A stretch of 64,000 nt of DNA from Acidobacteriota bacterium. GTDB lineage: Bacteria > Acidobacteriota > Blastocatellia > Pyrinomonadales > Pyrinomonadaceae. Under the pieces are notes generated by a model. That model did no database searches. It saw only the letters and a program-made list of their open reading frames with translations, and had not been told where the DNA came from. Of this stretch, positions 37,322-47,412 are shown in pieces. The stretch lies in assembly GCA_003223935.1 (NCBI GenBank), contig QHXQ01000056.1:1-64000 (forward strand). Direction: 5' to 3'. How positions within the stretch are numbered: the first letter of the stretch is position 1; each line of letters begins with the position of its first letter. A program made the position numbers and the translations under genes.

Positions 37322-38092
37322 ATGCTCGATTTCGCTATTCAAACCGCCCGCGATGCCGGGCGCATTCTCGCGGAACGCTTCGGGCGCGCGTCTTTGCGCG
37401 TGCAACATAAGGGCGACATTAATCTCGTCACGGAGGCTGACCTTGCGGCGGAGCGTCTCATCGTTGAGCGCATCCGCAGCTATTACCCACGCCATGCGAT
37501 CCTTGCGGAAGAGGCGGGCGATGTGGCGCGTGAAGGGCCGGCGAGCGATTATAAGTGGGTCGTCGATCCGCTCGACGGGACGACGAACTACGCGCACGGC
37601 TATCCGTGCTTCTGCGTCTCAATCGGGTTGGAGCACAAGGGCGAGCTTGTCGTCGGCGTCGTCTATGATCCGATCCTTGATGAGATGTTCGCGGCCGAGC
37701 GCGGTGGCGGTGCGACGTTGAACGGGCGGCGCATACACGTCTCCGAAGTCGAAGACTTGAACCGCGCGCTGCTGTGCACAGGCTTTCCTTACGACGTGCG
37801 CGAGCGCAACGATTTCGCGCGCCACTTCGTCAACTTCATCATGCACGCACAAGGCGTCAGGCGCGACGGCGCGGCGGCGCTCGACATGGCTTACGTCGCC
37901 TGCGGGCGCTTTGAAGGATTTTATGAGGAGGGCTTGCAGCCTTGGGATGTGGCCGCAGCCATCGTCATCATCGAAGAGGCGGGCGGGCGCGTCTCGCGCT
38001 ATGACGGCTCACAGGCAAGCATCTACGCGCCGCCGATCATGGCAAGCAATGGCCTCGTGCATGAACAGATGATGCGCGTGCTGGCGCTCTAA
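37322..38092 (+). CDS. Inositol-monophosphatase-family phosphatase (SuhB-like)
   Basis: The 256-residue protein has the three FIG superfamily motifs: ILAEEAGD, the metal-binding WVVDPLDGTTNYAHG, and QPWDVAAAIVIIEEAGG. It should hydrolyse inositol-1-phosphate or related sugar phosphates, with Mg2+ bound by the acidic residues. Length is standard. The gene begins 3 bp after heptamer array D, so the ribosome would bind within or right beside the repeat; no purine-rich site is present. Confidence 0.9.
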   Translation: MLDFAIQTARDAGRILAERFGRASLRVQHKGDINLVTEADLAAERLIVERIRSYYPRHAILAEEAGDVAREGPASDYKWVVDPLDGTTNYAHGYPCFCVSIGLEHKGELVVGVVYDPILDEMFAAERGGGATLNGRRIHVSEVEDLNRALLCTGFPYDVRERNDFARHFVNFIMHAQGVRRDGAAALDMAYVACGRFEGFYEEGLQPWDVAAAIVIIEEAGGRVSRYDGSQASIYAPPIMASNGLVHEQMMRVLAL

Positions 38093-38195
38093 AGCTGCTC
38101 AGTTGACATCGCATGAACGCGCCGTTAGATTTTCACTGTGTCACTCCTCGAAGTGGTCGCCATCTCTCATCGGAATAATTCAAGGATTTCCTATT

Positions 38196-41100
38196 ATGAA
38201 ACGAAGCATTAAGTTTGTGCGCCGCCGGGCGTTCTGGCGGTTCGCTTTGGCGCTGGCATTCTGCGTGGGCAGTGCGTTGGTCTTATCGTTCAGCGCGACT
38301 CAGGCGCAATCCACTGACAATCAACAGGGCCCGCGCGGTATTGGCTTGCCGACACAGACGCCAACGCCGCCGCAACCGACGACGACGAACGCGCAAGGCA
38401 GCACGATCAGCAAACCCGAACTGGTGTTGCAAACCGGTTACCCTTACGCCATCCAGATGCGCATGCTCTTTAGCCCAGACGGGCGTTTGCTCGCCACGAC
38501 GACTTGGAACAGCAGTCAGGTCAAACTCTGGGAGGTGGCTACGGGTCGCGAGTTGCGCACCTTCATCGGCAGCAGCGGCGGCGGAGGTAGTACGCTTGTG
38601 GCGTTCACGGGCGTCTCAACCGTCGCGTTTAGCCATGACAGCCGACGGCTTGCGGCCGGCGGTCATGATGGTTCGATCAAAGTCTGGGACGTGACGAACG
38701 GGCGCGAGGTCTCGACCATCGCGGGCGCGCAACAGAATTCGACCGACAACTCGCTTGGCGTTTACTCGTTAGCCTTCAGCCCCGACGGGCAGATGCTCAT
38801 TGCCTATAACGCTCCCGTGACTAAACTCTACGAGGTGGCGACCGGGCGCGAGTTGCGCACGCTGGACATCGGCGTGCCGACGGATGCCGGCAGCACCACC
38901 CAAGGACACTTCGCGCTCACCGCCGACGGCCGGCAGATGATCATCATCGCATCGGACATCGGGCGCAAGGTTAAGAATTCGATCAAATACATCGATCTCG
39001 CATCAGGCAGCGAAGCGCGCACAATCCTGCTGCCTGAAGATGCTCAACGCGCCACCGGTAGTCTGCTGGCGCAGACGCCGGACGGTCGGCTGTTCGGCGT
39101 GATGCTCGACGCCCAAGCGTTCGCACAAGAGTCCCAACTCAAGCTGTGGGACTTCACGGCCAAGACGGGGCGCACGCTCCTGACGCTCCCACGCGGACGC
39201 GCCGCGAGCTTCGATCTCAGTCCCGATGGGCACCTGCTGGCCACTGCCGTTGGTAATACAGTCAAGCTCTGGGATACAACGACGGGGAGCGAAGTGCACA
39301 CGTTTGATGTGCCCGCCCCCCTTGCGCAGTTTGCGCCGGAAGTGGGGGTCAACGCGCTTGTCTTTAGTCCTGACGGTAGGCTTCTGGCGACGACGAGCGG
39401 GATGGACGGCCAGATCACACTTTGGGACACGCAGACCACGCGTGTCGTGCAGAGGTTGAAGGGCGGAACAAATTTCGCTTACGACGCAGCCTTTAGTCCC
39501 GATGGTACGCGCCTCTACACGGGCGCAAAGACCGTCTGGGATTTAAGCGGCGGGCGCGGCTTGCGCGCTTCCTCCGTCTCGGCCGATCTCGCCTACGGTG
39601 CATTCCTCAGTCACGACGGGAGTCTGTTGGCGACGCGCAGTTATCAAGACCCAAAGATCACGCTCTACGACGCGACGACCAATCGCCAACTGCAAACCCT
39701 CGCGCCCAGCGAACGAGCCATACCAATCCAGACAGTTTTCAGTCCCGACGGTCGGCTGCTGGCTGCGAACTACCAGCTTGCCCCCGAACAGATGCCGACG
39801 TTAAAGGCCAAGAGCCAAGCGGATGTGATGAAAGCAGTCAAAGAGGCGGAGAAAGCCTCGAGAAAAGACCCGGCAGCAATCCAACGCAATGTCATGCAAG
39901 CGTTATACGGCAACGGGCCGAGCACGACCATACAGAATCAAGTGAAAATCTGGGACACGCAGACCGGGCGCGAGGTGCGCAGCATCAACGTGCCGTCAGC
40001 CTTTCAGTTCTCTCAGTTCGTGGCGGGCACGGTCGGCAAAGTTGTCTTCAGTCCCGACGGGCGCGCAGTCGCTGTGACGCCGTTCCTGAGCAACACCGTC
40101 ACGCTCTGGGACATTGCGAGCGGTCAGCAACTACGCACCTTCGGCAGTGCCGCCCCGTCCAATCCTGCCGATCCATCCAACCCTTACGCCGCCTTTAGTG
40201 GTATGGCCTTCGGCGGCACCGGCAGCGTCTCTGCCATCGCCTTCAGCCCCGACGGCCGGCTTCTCGCCACCGGCGGCAAAGAGATTGAGAACAATTTCGA
40301 TCCGTCATCCATGATGGCCACTGCGATGGCGAACGCGCGCAACCCTAAAGCCGCCGCGCAGACACAGGCGCAGATGCAAGCCATGATGCAGAACATGCGC
40401 GACAGCATGAAGACGAGCGGCCCCGTACACGTCTGGGACGTGGCGACGGGCCAAGAGGTGCGCGCCCTTCGCGGGCACGAGGCGGAAGTCAAAGCCATCG
40501 CCTTTAGTGCCGACGGCCGCTTGCTTGCCTCCGCCGCAGCCGACAACACGTTGAAGCTTTGGGACGCGACGACGGGGCGGGAACTGCACACACTCAAAGG
40601 CCAGAATGCAGAGGTCAACTCGCTCGCCTTCAGTCCCGACAACAGCTTGCTCGTCTCGACGGCCAACGACGGCAGCACTTATCTCTGGGACGCCAAGACG
40701 GGCCAGCAACTCGCCACACTCATCTCCCTCTTCAACGGTGCCGATTGGCTCGTCATCACGCCCGACGGACTCTTTGACGGCTCGCCCGGCGCGTGGAATC
40801 AGATTCTTTGGCGCTACGACGAGAACACCTTCAACGTCGCGCCCATCGAATGGTTCTTCAACGAGTTCTTCTATCCGGGCTTGCTCTCAGACCTCGTCGC
40901 CGGTAAACGTCCCAAGGCCGCGCAAAACTTCGCCGACAAGGATCGCCGCCAGCCCGTCGTCAAGGTCACGCTCGCTGATGCGGGCGACACGAGCGCGCCG
41001 ATTGCGACGCGCAACGTCAAAGTTAAGATCGCAGTGCAAGACGCCGAGCCGGACGCAACGCACAGCGCGGGCAGTGGCGCACGCGACCTGCGCCTGTTCC

Positions 41101-42155
41101 GCAACGGCTCGCTCGTCCGTGTCTGGCACGGCGACGTACTCAAAGGCCAAAAGAGCGTCACGCTTGAGACGACACTGCCGCTCATGGCAGGCGCGAACCG
41201 CTTGACCGCTTACACCTTCAACCGCGACAACGTCAAGAGCCGCGACGCGCAGCTTGCGCTCACGGGCGCAGATTCGTTGAAGCACACGGGCACAGCTTAC
41301 GTGCTCGCCGTAGGTGTCAACGAATATGCGAACCCGCAATACAACTTGAAGTACGCCGTGCCGGACGCGCAGGAGTTTGGCACAGAAGTGCAGCGTCAGC
41401 AGACGAAGCTCGGCCGCTACGATCACGTCGAAGTCGTTACGCTGCTTAACGGCGACGCGACCAAAGCGAATATCATGGCGGCGCTCGCTAAGCTGGCCCA
41501 ACAGACGCAGCCCGAAGACGAGATCATCGTCTATTTCGCCGGACACGGCACGGCGCAGCAGAACAGTTTCTATCTGATCCCGCACGACCTCGGCTACATG
41601 GGCAGCCGCACGCTACTCAACCCATCAGCCCTGCGCAGTATCCTCACGCACAGTATTTCGGACACGGAACTTGAAGATGCTTTCGAGCAGGTGAACGCCG
41701 GCCAAATTCTGTTCGTCATTGATGCGTGCAACAGTGGGCAAGCCCTCGAAGCCGAAGAGAAGCGACGCGGGCCGATGAACTCGAAGGGTCTCGCACAGTT
41801 GGCTTACGAGAAAGGCATGTACATCTTGACCGCCGCGCAGAGTTTTCAAGCGGCGCAGGAAGTATCACAACTCGGCCACGGTTTGCTGACCTACGTGTTG
41901 GTTGACGAGGGCTTGAAGCAGGGCTTAGCCGACAACGAACCGAAGGACGGCGCGGTGCTGGCGCGCGAGTGGATTGACTACGCCACGAACCGCGTGCCCA
42001 CGATGCAGCTTGAGAAGGTGCGCCAAGCGCGCGACCTTTCATTCGCCGCAGACGACACGCGCGGGCTTGATCTCTCGCGGCGCGTCGCCCAACGCCCGCG
42101 CCCCTTCTATCGCCGCGAACTCGAAGCGCAACCGATCATCGTGGCCAAACCGTGA
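38196..42155 (+). CDS. Secreted WD40-repeat protein with C-terminal caspase (peptidase C14) domain
   Basis: Read from ATG 38196, where a signal peptide begins (basic start, hydrophobic core, cut near ATQAQS). The frame is open to 38103 but lacks a signal there. Residues about 90-850 form many WD40 units, recognisable by repeated FSPDGRLLA and KLWDTTTGRE blocks, enough for two propellers. A region at about 930-1020 is Ig-like. The caspase domain spans about 1030-1270, with the catalytic His in YFAGHGTA (near 1114) and Cys in VIDACNSGQ (near 1176), so the dyad is intact. WD40-caspase proteins occur in cyanobacteria and other bacteria and are poorly understood. An exported one is likely to act outside the cytoplasm; its substrate is unknown. 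Confidence 0.88.
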   Translation: MKRSIKFVRRRAFWRFALALAFCVGSALVLSFSATQAQSTDNQQGPRGIGLPTQTPTPPQPTTTNAQGSTISKPELVLQTGYPYAIQMRMLFSPDGRLLATTTWNSSQVKLWEVATGRELRTFIGSSGGGGSTLVAFTGVSTVAFSHDSRRLAAGGHDGSIKVWDVTNGREVSTIAGAQQNSTDNSLGVYSLAFSPDGQMLIAYNAPVTKLYEVATGRELRTLDIGVPTDAGSTTQGHFALTADGRQMIIIASDIGRKVKNSIKYIDLASGSEARTILLPEDAQRATGSLLAQTPDGRLFGVMLDAQAFAQESQLKLWDFTAKTGRTLLTLPRGRAASFDLSPDGHLLATAVGNTVKLWDTTTGSEVHTFDVPAPLAQFAPEVGVNALVFSPDGRLLATTSGMDGQITLWDTQTTRVVQRLKGGTNFAYDAAFSPDGTRLYTGAKTVWDLSGGRGLRASSVSADLAYGAFLSHDGSLLATRSYQDPKITLYDATTNRQLQTLAPSERAIPIQTVFSPDGRLLAANYQLAPEQMPTLKAKSQADVMKAVKEAEKASRKDPAAIQRNVMQALYGNGPSTTIQNQVKIWDTQTGREVRSINVPSAFQFSQFVAGTVGKVVFSPDGRAVAVTPFLSNTVTLWDIASGQQLRTFGSAAPSNPADPSNPYAAFSGMAFGGTGSVSAIAFSPDGRLLATGGKEIENNFDPSSMMATAMANARNPKAAAQTQAQMQAMMQNMRDSMKTSGPVHVWDVATGQEVRALRGHEAEVKAIAFSADGRLLASAAADNTLKLWDATTGRELHTLKGQNAEVNSLAFSPDNSLLVSTANDGSTYLWDAKTGQQLATLISLFNGADWLVITPDGLFDGSPGAWNQILWRYDENTFNVAPIEWFFNEFFYPGLLSDLVAGKRPKAAQNFADKDRRQPVVKVTLADAGDTSAPIATRNVKVKIAVQDAEPDATHSAGSGARDLRLFRNGSLVRVWHGDVLKGQKSVTLETTLPLMAGANRLTAYTFNRDNVKSRDAQLALTGADSLKHTGTAYVLAVGVNEYANPQYNLKYAVPDAQEFGTEVQRQQTKLGRYDHVEVVTLLNGDATKANIMAALAKLAQQTQPEDEIIVYFAGHGTAQQNSFYLIPHDLGYMGSRTLLNPSALRSILTHSISDTELEDAFEQVNAGQILFVIDACNSGQALEAEEKRRGPMNSKGLAQLAYEKGMYILTAAQSFQAAQEVSQLGHGLLTYVLVDEGLKQGLADNEPKDGAVLAREWIDYATNRVPTMQLEKVRQARDLSFAADDTRGLDLSRRVAQRPRPFYRRELEAQPIIVAKP

Positions 42156-42745
42156 AGAGCAGGAATGAAGGCTCAGAGATGAGGAATGAAAGCGCGCCAA
42201 GCTTGGTACTGAACGTACTTGGTCAAGCGTATCGAATGAGCTGAAGGCAGGCGGGGCGCAACCGCGCCTGCTCTGCGAGTGATCGTCGGCGCGGTCTTCA
42301 TAATGTAAGTTGTGAGCCAGAAACGGAGGCGGTGGAACCCCTGCCGCTGTTGCCTTAGTAATAGCCTATCCCAGAACCTATTCCCGAAAAACAATTGACA
42401 GTAAATCAGCAAGCGCTGTATCGTGCGGCTGCTCCTCAAACGATGTTCGCTGACGACACGCCAACCGTCGTCACTCTCATCCAGCAGTTAACCATCGAGG
42501 GAGATTGTGGTGTAGTTGCCGCTTGCTGTAGCACACGTATGGGAACGATAGCGCGCACCTCTGGACACAGCCTTGTTGAATATGGGTTGTAACCACTAGG
42601 CCATCTCAAGGGGAAAGCTTACCGCCAGAGCGTTCAAAGTAAGTCGCACTTGGCAAACCGATGGTTTATTAAACGCAGCATCAGTTTGAGTCGAGATGAG
42701 GCTTTAACGAACTGTTGTCAGTCTAACCAAGAAGGAGCAGCCCCC
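42156..42745. other. Spacer with a single heptamer arm
   Basis: About 590 bp with no supportable gene. At 42162-42189 four units in 7-nt phase (GGAATGA, AGGCTCA, GAGATGA, GGAATGA) resemble one arm of the arrays found at four other places; no matching inverted arm is apparent. The rest holds nothing I can identify. The promoter of the cytochrome gene should lie near its end. Confidence 0.5.
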
Positions 42746-45685
42746 ATGCTCAGACCAGCTAAAGCTTGGCTCTTCATTCTCCTACTCATCTGCACTTCAG
42801 TTTATCTCTTACACTCCACCCCAATTATAGAACGACCTGTCTCTGCTGCCACGAATCGGCAGACAGGCGCGCAAAGCGGTCATGCAACGGGCACGCCGTT
42901 GCCGCTCTGTTCTGAACGCGCAGAGCATCAACTGCCGCTGCCGAGCACCTTCCTGCCCGACCGGCTCACAGAGTACCAGCAGCAACTCGCCGACTTTCTC
43001 AAACGCGGCGAGTATCTGCACTGGTGTGCTGATAAAGGACTGCGCGATACCGGCCCCTTCGTCAATAAAGTTCCATTGGGCGTCCACCCGACGGTGAAGA
43101 TCTATTATTCGCCGAAGATTATGAGATGGTTGATGGATGATCGAAAGGAAACGATTCCTGATGGCGCGATGATCGTCAAAGAGCAGTACACACCGCCGGC
43201 GGCGCAGTATCAACTGACCGCGCCGGAGAAGGTCTCAGACTGGACGATCATGATCAAGGATGCGAAAGGTTCGAAGGATGGTTGGTACTGGGCAGAGATT
43301 TGGAAAGGGCAAACGCCGGATAGCAACAAGCCGCCATACACCATGCGTAATGCCGGCTTCGGCCTCTATTGCACGCGCTGCCACGCCACGGCGGAGAAAG
43401 ATCATACGTTCGCCTCGTTGAATAACATCGAAGGCTTTCCCGGCCAACCGCTCTCTTATTTCGTTGACCTCTCGTGGCTCCCGCAACCGACGCTGACGCC
43501 GGCCGCGAAGGTCGCGCCAGCGCCGTCGCTGGCGGCGAACCAAGCGCCGGTGAAGCCGCCGATGAGTCATCACGACCAATCGTCGTTGCTTGAAGTGGCC
43601 GAAGTGGCCGAAGCTATGTCCGCGCACGACCCCGTACGGACGACACGACAGCCCGACCCCGCCTTCGTGAAGTTCTTCAATTCTATCTCGCCCGTGCCGC
43701 TAAAGGACGTTAAGAAGATACCGCCGGAGACCTACGATCATGTCTGGCCAGATCATCAAACGCCGCAGCAGTTCCTCACGTCGGATTCGTGCATGGGCTG
43801 CCACAGCGCCATCTATTACGGCAACGTGATGGTGTACACGGGCGCGCAGCAGCCGGACAAGACTGTGCCGGCGATGAACATCTCGCCCTTCGGCGAGTGG
43901 CGCTGGTCGCCGATGGGTCTGGCGGGACGCGACCCCATCTTCTATGCCCAGTTGGATAGCGAACTCGCTTACTTGCAGACCATCAAAGACCCAATAGAGC
44001 GAGAGAAACTGACGCACGATCTGATTAACACCTGCTTCAGTTGTCATGGCGTGATGGGCAAACGCCAGCACGATCTTGATCACGGGGCGGCGACCAATTT
44101 CAATCGTGATTTCGTTTACCTGACCGATGCGCGGGATGCGAATTTCAAGTACGGCGCGCTGGCGCGCGACGGCGTCAGTTGTCTATCTTGTCACCACATC
44201 GTCGAAGATAAAACGCCGCCGGGCGAACAGCCGCTTAAATACTTTCTGGAGCACGCCATCACCGGGCAGTTTGAAATGGGCAAGAGTGATGAAGCTTCGG
44301 GCCCGTTTAAAGACAACGAGGTCGTCACCGATCCGATGAATAATGCGTTGGGCGTAAAACCAAAATTTGATGCCTATATCCAGAGTTCGCGGATGTGCGG
44401 TAGTTGCCACACCATCCATCTGCCCATCGTGGATAAGATGGGCAAGCCGGGCAAAGACCTTGAGCAGTTGACCTATCTGGAATGGCTCAACAGCAGCTAC
44501 CAGAACGAATTCGGCCACAATCCAAAGGCGCAGACCTGTCAGGATTGCCACATGCCCGCGAAGTATAGCAACGCGAAGGGCACGCTCAACGTGCCTTTGA
44601 TTCAACAACCCATCGCCACCGTTGAGGACGATACCTATCCGGCGACCGAAGGGCGAGCCGCGCCCGACAAGGTTCACGTCCGCGTCCGGCCGAGCGGCTT
44701 CGCGCGCCACCAGTTGCAGGGCCTCAACGTGCCCTTGCTGGAGATGTTCTTGCAGTTCATGAACCCTTACGCTGTCGCTGACAAGCAGTTTCCCTATAAC
44801 GAAGTCCTCGGCGTGCGCCAGAACGATTACATGCTGGGCGTCAACTTCGATCTGCCCAACACTATTGATGCCTTCGTGCAGCAAGCGCAAAACTCCACGG
44901 CGGCGATAGCGGTGCGACCTGTCTCGGCCGACAAGCAAAAGCTCGTGGCGCATGTTACGGTGACCAATAAGGCCGGGCATCGGCTGCCGAGCGGCGTCGG
45001 TTTCCGGCGCGCGTTTATTGAATTGAAGGTGACGGATACAACGACGGGGCAAGTGGTGTGGTGCTCGGGCTGCACAAATGAGCTAGGCATCATCGTTGAC
45101 CAAAGCGGCCAACCGCTGCCGACGGAGTTCTTCGACCGGTACAAGGACAAGTCGGGCCAGTGGCGGCAATACTTTCAGCCACATTTCTACGACCAGCCGG
45201 GCCACACGATCACGAGCCAAGAGCAAGTGGAAATTTACGAAGAACTAACTGAGGACGCGACCGGCCAGATCACCACAAGCTTTATCCGGCGTGACGACCG
45301 GTTGAAGGATAATCGGCTGTTGCCGCTCGGTTGGACGGAACGGGGGCCAGACCCCTCGCTGTCCGGCGACTTCCTCGAAGCCACTCATCCTTTTGCGACG
45401 GGCAGTGACAGGCACTACAAGGACGGTAGCGGCACGAGTGTCGTGACCTACGAGGTGCCGTTGAATGGTCGTGAGCCAAAAGATTTGCAAGTCACGGCGA
45501 CTTTGTACTATCAAACCATTCCGCCTTACTACCTCAAAATGCGCTTTGACCAAGCCGCAGCATATCCCGCGACGAAGCGCCTATATTATCTAACCTCAAA
45601 TCTCAAAACGTCGCGCACGCCGATTGAGAACTGGAAACTCTTGCTCGTCTCCAACAGTGTGCCTGCGAGCGGAAAGAGGAACTGA
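42746..45685 (+). CDS. Secreted hexahaem c-type cytochrome
   Basis: The start is ATG 42746, preceded by AAGGAG, followed by a signal/anchor segment (hydrophobic at about 8-25), giving 979 residues. Six CxxCH sites are present: CTRCH near 208, CMGCH near 349, CFSCH near 430, CLSCH near 478, CGSCH near 551 and CQDCH near 598. A C-terminal 300-residue beta-rich region without haem sites follows. It should be a periplasmic or surface electron carrier or reductase. No named multihaem family (nitrite, tetrathionate or octahaem type) is clearly matched. No partner redox genes are next to it. Confidence 0.87.
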   Translation: MLRPAKAWLFILLLICTSVYLLHSTPIIERPVSAATNRQTGAQSGHATGTPLPLCSERAEHQLPLPSTFLPDRLTEYQQQLADFLKRGEYLHWCADKGLRDTGPFVNKVPLGVHPTVKIYYSPKIMRWLMDDRKETIPDGAMIVKEQYTPPAAQYQLTAPEKVSDWTIMIKDAKGSKDGWYWAEIWKGQTPDSNKPPYTMRNAGFGLYCTRCHATAEKDHTFASLNNIEGFPGQPLSYFVDLSWLPQPTLTPAAKVAPAPSLAANQAPVKPPMSHHDQSSLLEVAEVAEAMSAHDPVRTTRQPDPAFVKFFNSISPVPLKDVKKIPPETYDHVWPDHQTPQQFLTSDSCMGCHSAIYYGNVMVYTGAQQPDKTVPAMNISPFGEWRWSPMGLAGRDPIFYAQLDSELAYLQTIKDPIEREKLTHDLINTCFSCHGVMGKRQHDLDHGAATNFNRDFVYLTDARDANFKYGALARDGVSCLSCHHIVEDKTPPGEQPLKYFLEHAITGQFEMGKSDEASGPFKDNEVVTDPMNNALGVKPKFDAYIQSSRMCGSCHTIHLPIVDKMGKPGKDLEQLTYLEWLNSSYQNEFGHNPKAQTCQDCHMPAKYSNAKGTLNVPLIQQPIATVEDDTYPATEGRAAPDKVHVRVRPSGFARHQLQGLNVPLLEMFLQFMNPYAVADKQFPYNEVLGVRQNDYMLGVNFDLPNTIDAFVQQAQNSTAAIAVRPVSADKQKLVAHVTVTNKAGHRLPSGVGFRRAFIELKVTDTTTGQVVWCSGCTNELGIIVDQSGQPLPTEFFDRYKDKSGQWRQYFQPHFYDQPGHTITSQEQVEIYEELTEDATGQITTSFIRRDDRLKDNRLLPLGWTERGPDPSLSGDFLEATHPFATGSDRHYKDGSGTSVVTYEVPLNGREPKDLQVTATLYYQTIPPYYLKMRFDQAAAYPATKRLYYLTSNLKTSRTPIENWKLLLVSNSVPASGKRN

Positions 45686-45946
45686 GGCGGTTACATTAGT
45701 AACCGGAACTTTTTCGCCGTTCATGACTTTCTTCTGGGCGAATAGATGTTGACTCCGCCGGGCGGCGCTAGTATTGTCTCTTTGTTCCAAGCGCCACGCG
45801 ATTGATTAAAGCAAAGACCCTCGCTGACCAGTGCCGCTTTGCTGTTGACAACCTAAAGGCACTTCAAGATGACATTTGCGGCTCCGAAGCAGCAGCAATC
45901 GAGCGTTCTCTAATCATCTTGGAATGGCGTAACATTCCAGCTATTT

Positions 45947-47362
45947 GTGAGGTCTGCCTTGTTTATGTTGTCTGGAAATTCGAGGCGGGGTGGCGACCCA
46001 CAGCGGCTTGCGCTTCGTAATTGGCATTTAAGACCCGCGCTGAAATATGCTTCGTCCGGCGTCGTCAGAACCGTCGCGCCAGCCGAAACCATCAAGCGCA
46101 TCGCCCCCCTCATGCCCGTTATCGGTGTCACGCGCATCGCCGATGTGACCCACCTGGACCGGATCGGGATCCCAAACTTTACGACCGTCAGACCGCGAGA
46201 CTACCGGGGCATCTCCTACTATAACGGCAAAGGGGCCACACGGCTGGCAGCTAAAGCCGGGGCGATGATGGAAGCCATCGAGCGTTATTGCGGCGAGCGT
46301 TGCGACTTGGAAATCTGCTATGGCAGTTATCGTGAGATGCGAAGACGCGGGGCGGCGGTTGACCCCGGCGAAATCATCGCGCCCCGCTTTCGTGAGTATC
46401 GTCCGAACGTGCGCCTCGAATGGGTCGAGGGTTTCGACCTCATTGCGCGGCGGCCGACCTACGTGCCGCTCAACTCCGTCGTGCAGCCTTACGAGCCGCA
46501 ACGCGGCTCTGCGCTCTACTATTCGAGCACCAACGGTTTGGCCTCCGGCAACACCATCGAAGAGGCTCTCTGCCATGCGTTGTGCGAGGTCATCGAGCGC
46601 GACGCGGCCTCTATCTCAGTGGCGACGCTGGAACTCGCGCCGGCAGTCGGTCGAGTGCTCAACGGCGTGGGCGTGCTGTCGTCGGAGTCGGCCCACGCAA
46701 CGCACGATAAATTTCCGCTCATAGCACTAGACAGCCTGCCGCCCAGCCCTACTAAGCTCGTGCACAAGATGCGCGCCGCCAAGCTGCGCATTTACTTACG
46801 CAATCTCACTTCCACGGCGGGCATTCCGACACTGGAATGTACCATTGTCGAAGAGCAGTTGGACGGTCGCCACTTGGCGCACGGCGGAAGCGGCACGCAC
46901 CCGGACGCGCGCGTCGCACTCACACGCGCGCTGACGGAGGCGGCTCAGAGTCGCGTCGCCTGTATGCAGGGCGGACGCGAAGATTTACCGGAGATCATCA
47001 AGGAGCGTGTAACCTTCGATCCGGATTATGTTTTCGGCCGGGGCCCGGTGCGCCCGTTCTCTTCGATGCGCTCATACGAGCATGAGCGCATCGACCAAGA
47101 CATTACGTTTCTGCTTCGTCGGCTGAAGGCTGAAGGGTTCAAACAGATTGTCGCTGTTAACCTGACCCGGCCAGAACTTGGCGTCCCGGTCATCAGGGTG
47201 GTGCTCCCGCAGGCTGAGACGTGGGCCGTCTTTTACTCACACCTCGGGTGCTGTCTGTTCGGCGAGCGCGTCAAGCGAATCCTGCATGGCGCTTCACCCA
47301 ACTGTGTGCTTCCTAGTCCTGCTGCGCGGGTGAACCCGACGCCGACAGAGGCCGGTGCCTGA
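45947..47362 (+). CDS. YcaO-domain protein of a thioamide-type RiPP cluster
   Basis: The 471-residue protein (GTG 45947; ATG 45965 is an alternative start) is a YcaO ATP-dependent peptide-modifying enzyme. ATP/Mg-binding blocks are AGAMMEAIERYCGERC near 105, EALCHALCEVIERDAA near 210 and ALTRALTEAAQSRV near 330. YcaO enzymes activate backbone amides of peptides to make azolines, or thioamides when paired with TfuA, and TfuA is encoded 1.7 kb downstream. No cyclodehydratase partner (E1-like/ocin-ThiF) domain is fused or adjacent, which favours the TfuA route. A C-terminal proline-rich PxPxP tail, frequent in azoline YcaOs, is absent; the protein ends in NPTPTEAGA. Confidence 0.9.
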   Translation: MRSALFMLSGNSRRGGDPQRLALRNWHLRPALKYASSGVVRTVAPAETIKRIAPLMPVIGVTRIADVTHLDRIGIPNFTTVRPRDYRGISYYNGKGATRLAAKAGAMMEAIERYCGERCDLEICYGSYREMRRRGAAVDPGEIIAPRFREYRPNVRLEWVEGFDLIARRPTYVPLNSVVQPYEPQRGSALYYSSTNGLASGNTIEEALCHALCEVIERDAASISVATLELAPAVGRVLNGVGVLSSESAHATHDKFPLIALDSLPPSPTKLVHKMRAAKLRIYLRNLTSTAGIPTLECTIVEEQLDGRHLAHGGSGTHPDARVALTRALTEAAQSRVACMQGGREDLPEIIKERVTFDPDYVFGRGPVRPFSSMRSYEHERIDQDITFLLRRLKAEGFKQIVAVNLTRPELGVPVIRVVLPQAETWAVFYSHLGCCLFGERVKRILHGASPNCVLPSPAARVNPTPTEAGA

Positions 47363-47412
47363 GTTATACCCAAGTCCCTCGCGGTGTTATTTACGAGAAA
47401 GGTCTTACTGCC

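Noticed and set aside
45802-46020. A 72-codon plus-strand frame starting at TTG before the YcaO gene
   Set aside because: It overlaps the YcaO start by over 50 nt in another frame, has no ribosome binding site and no recognisable features.
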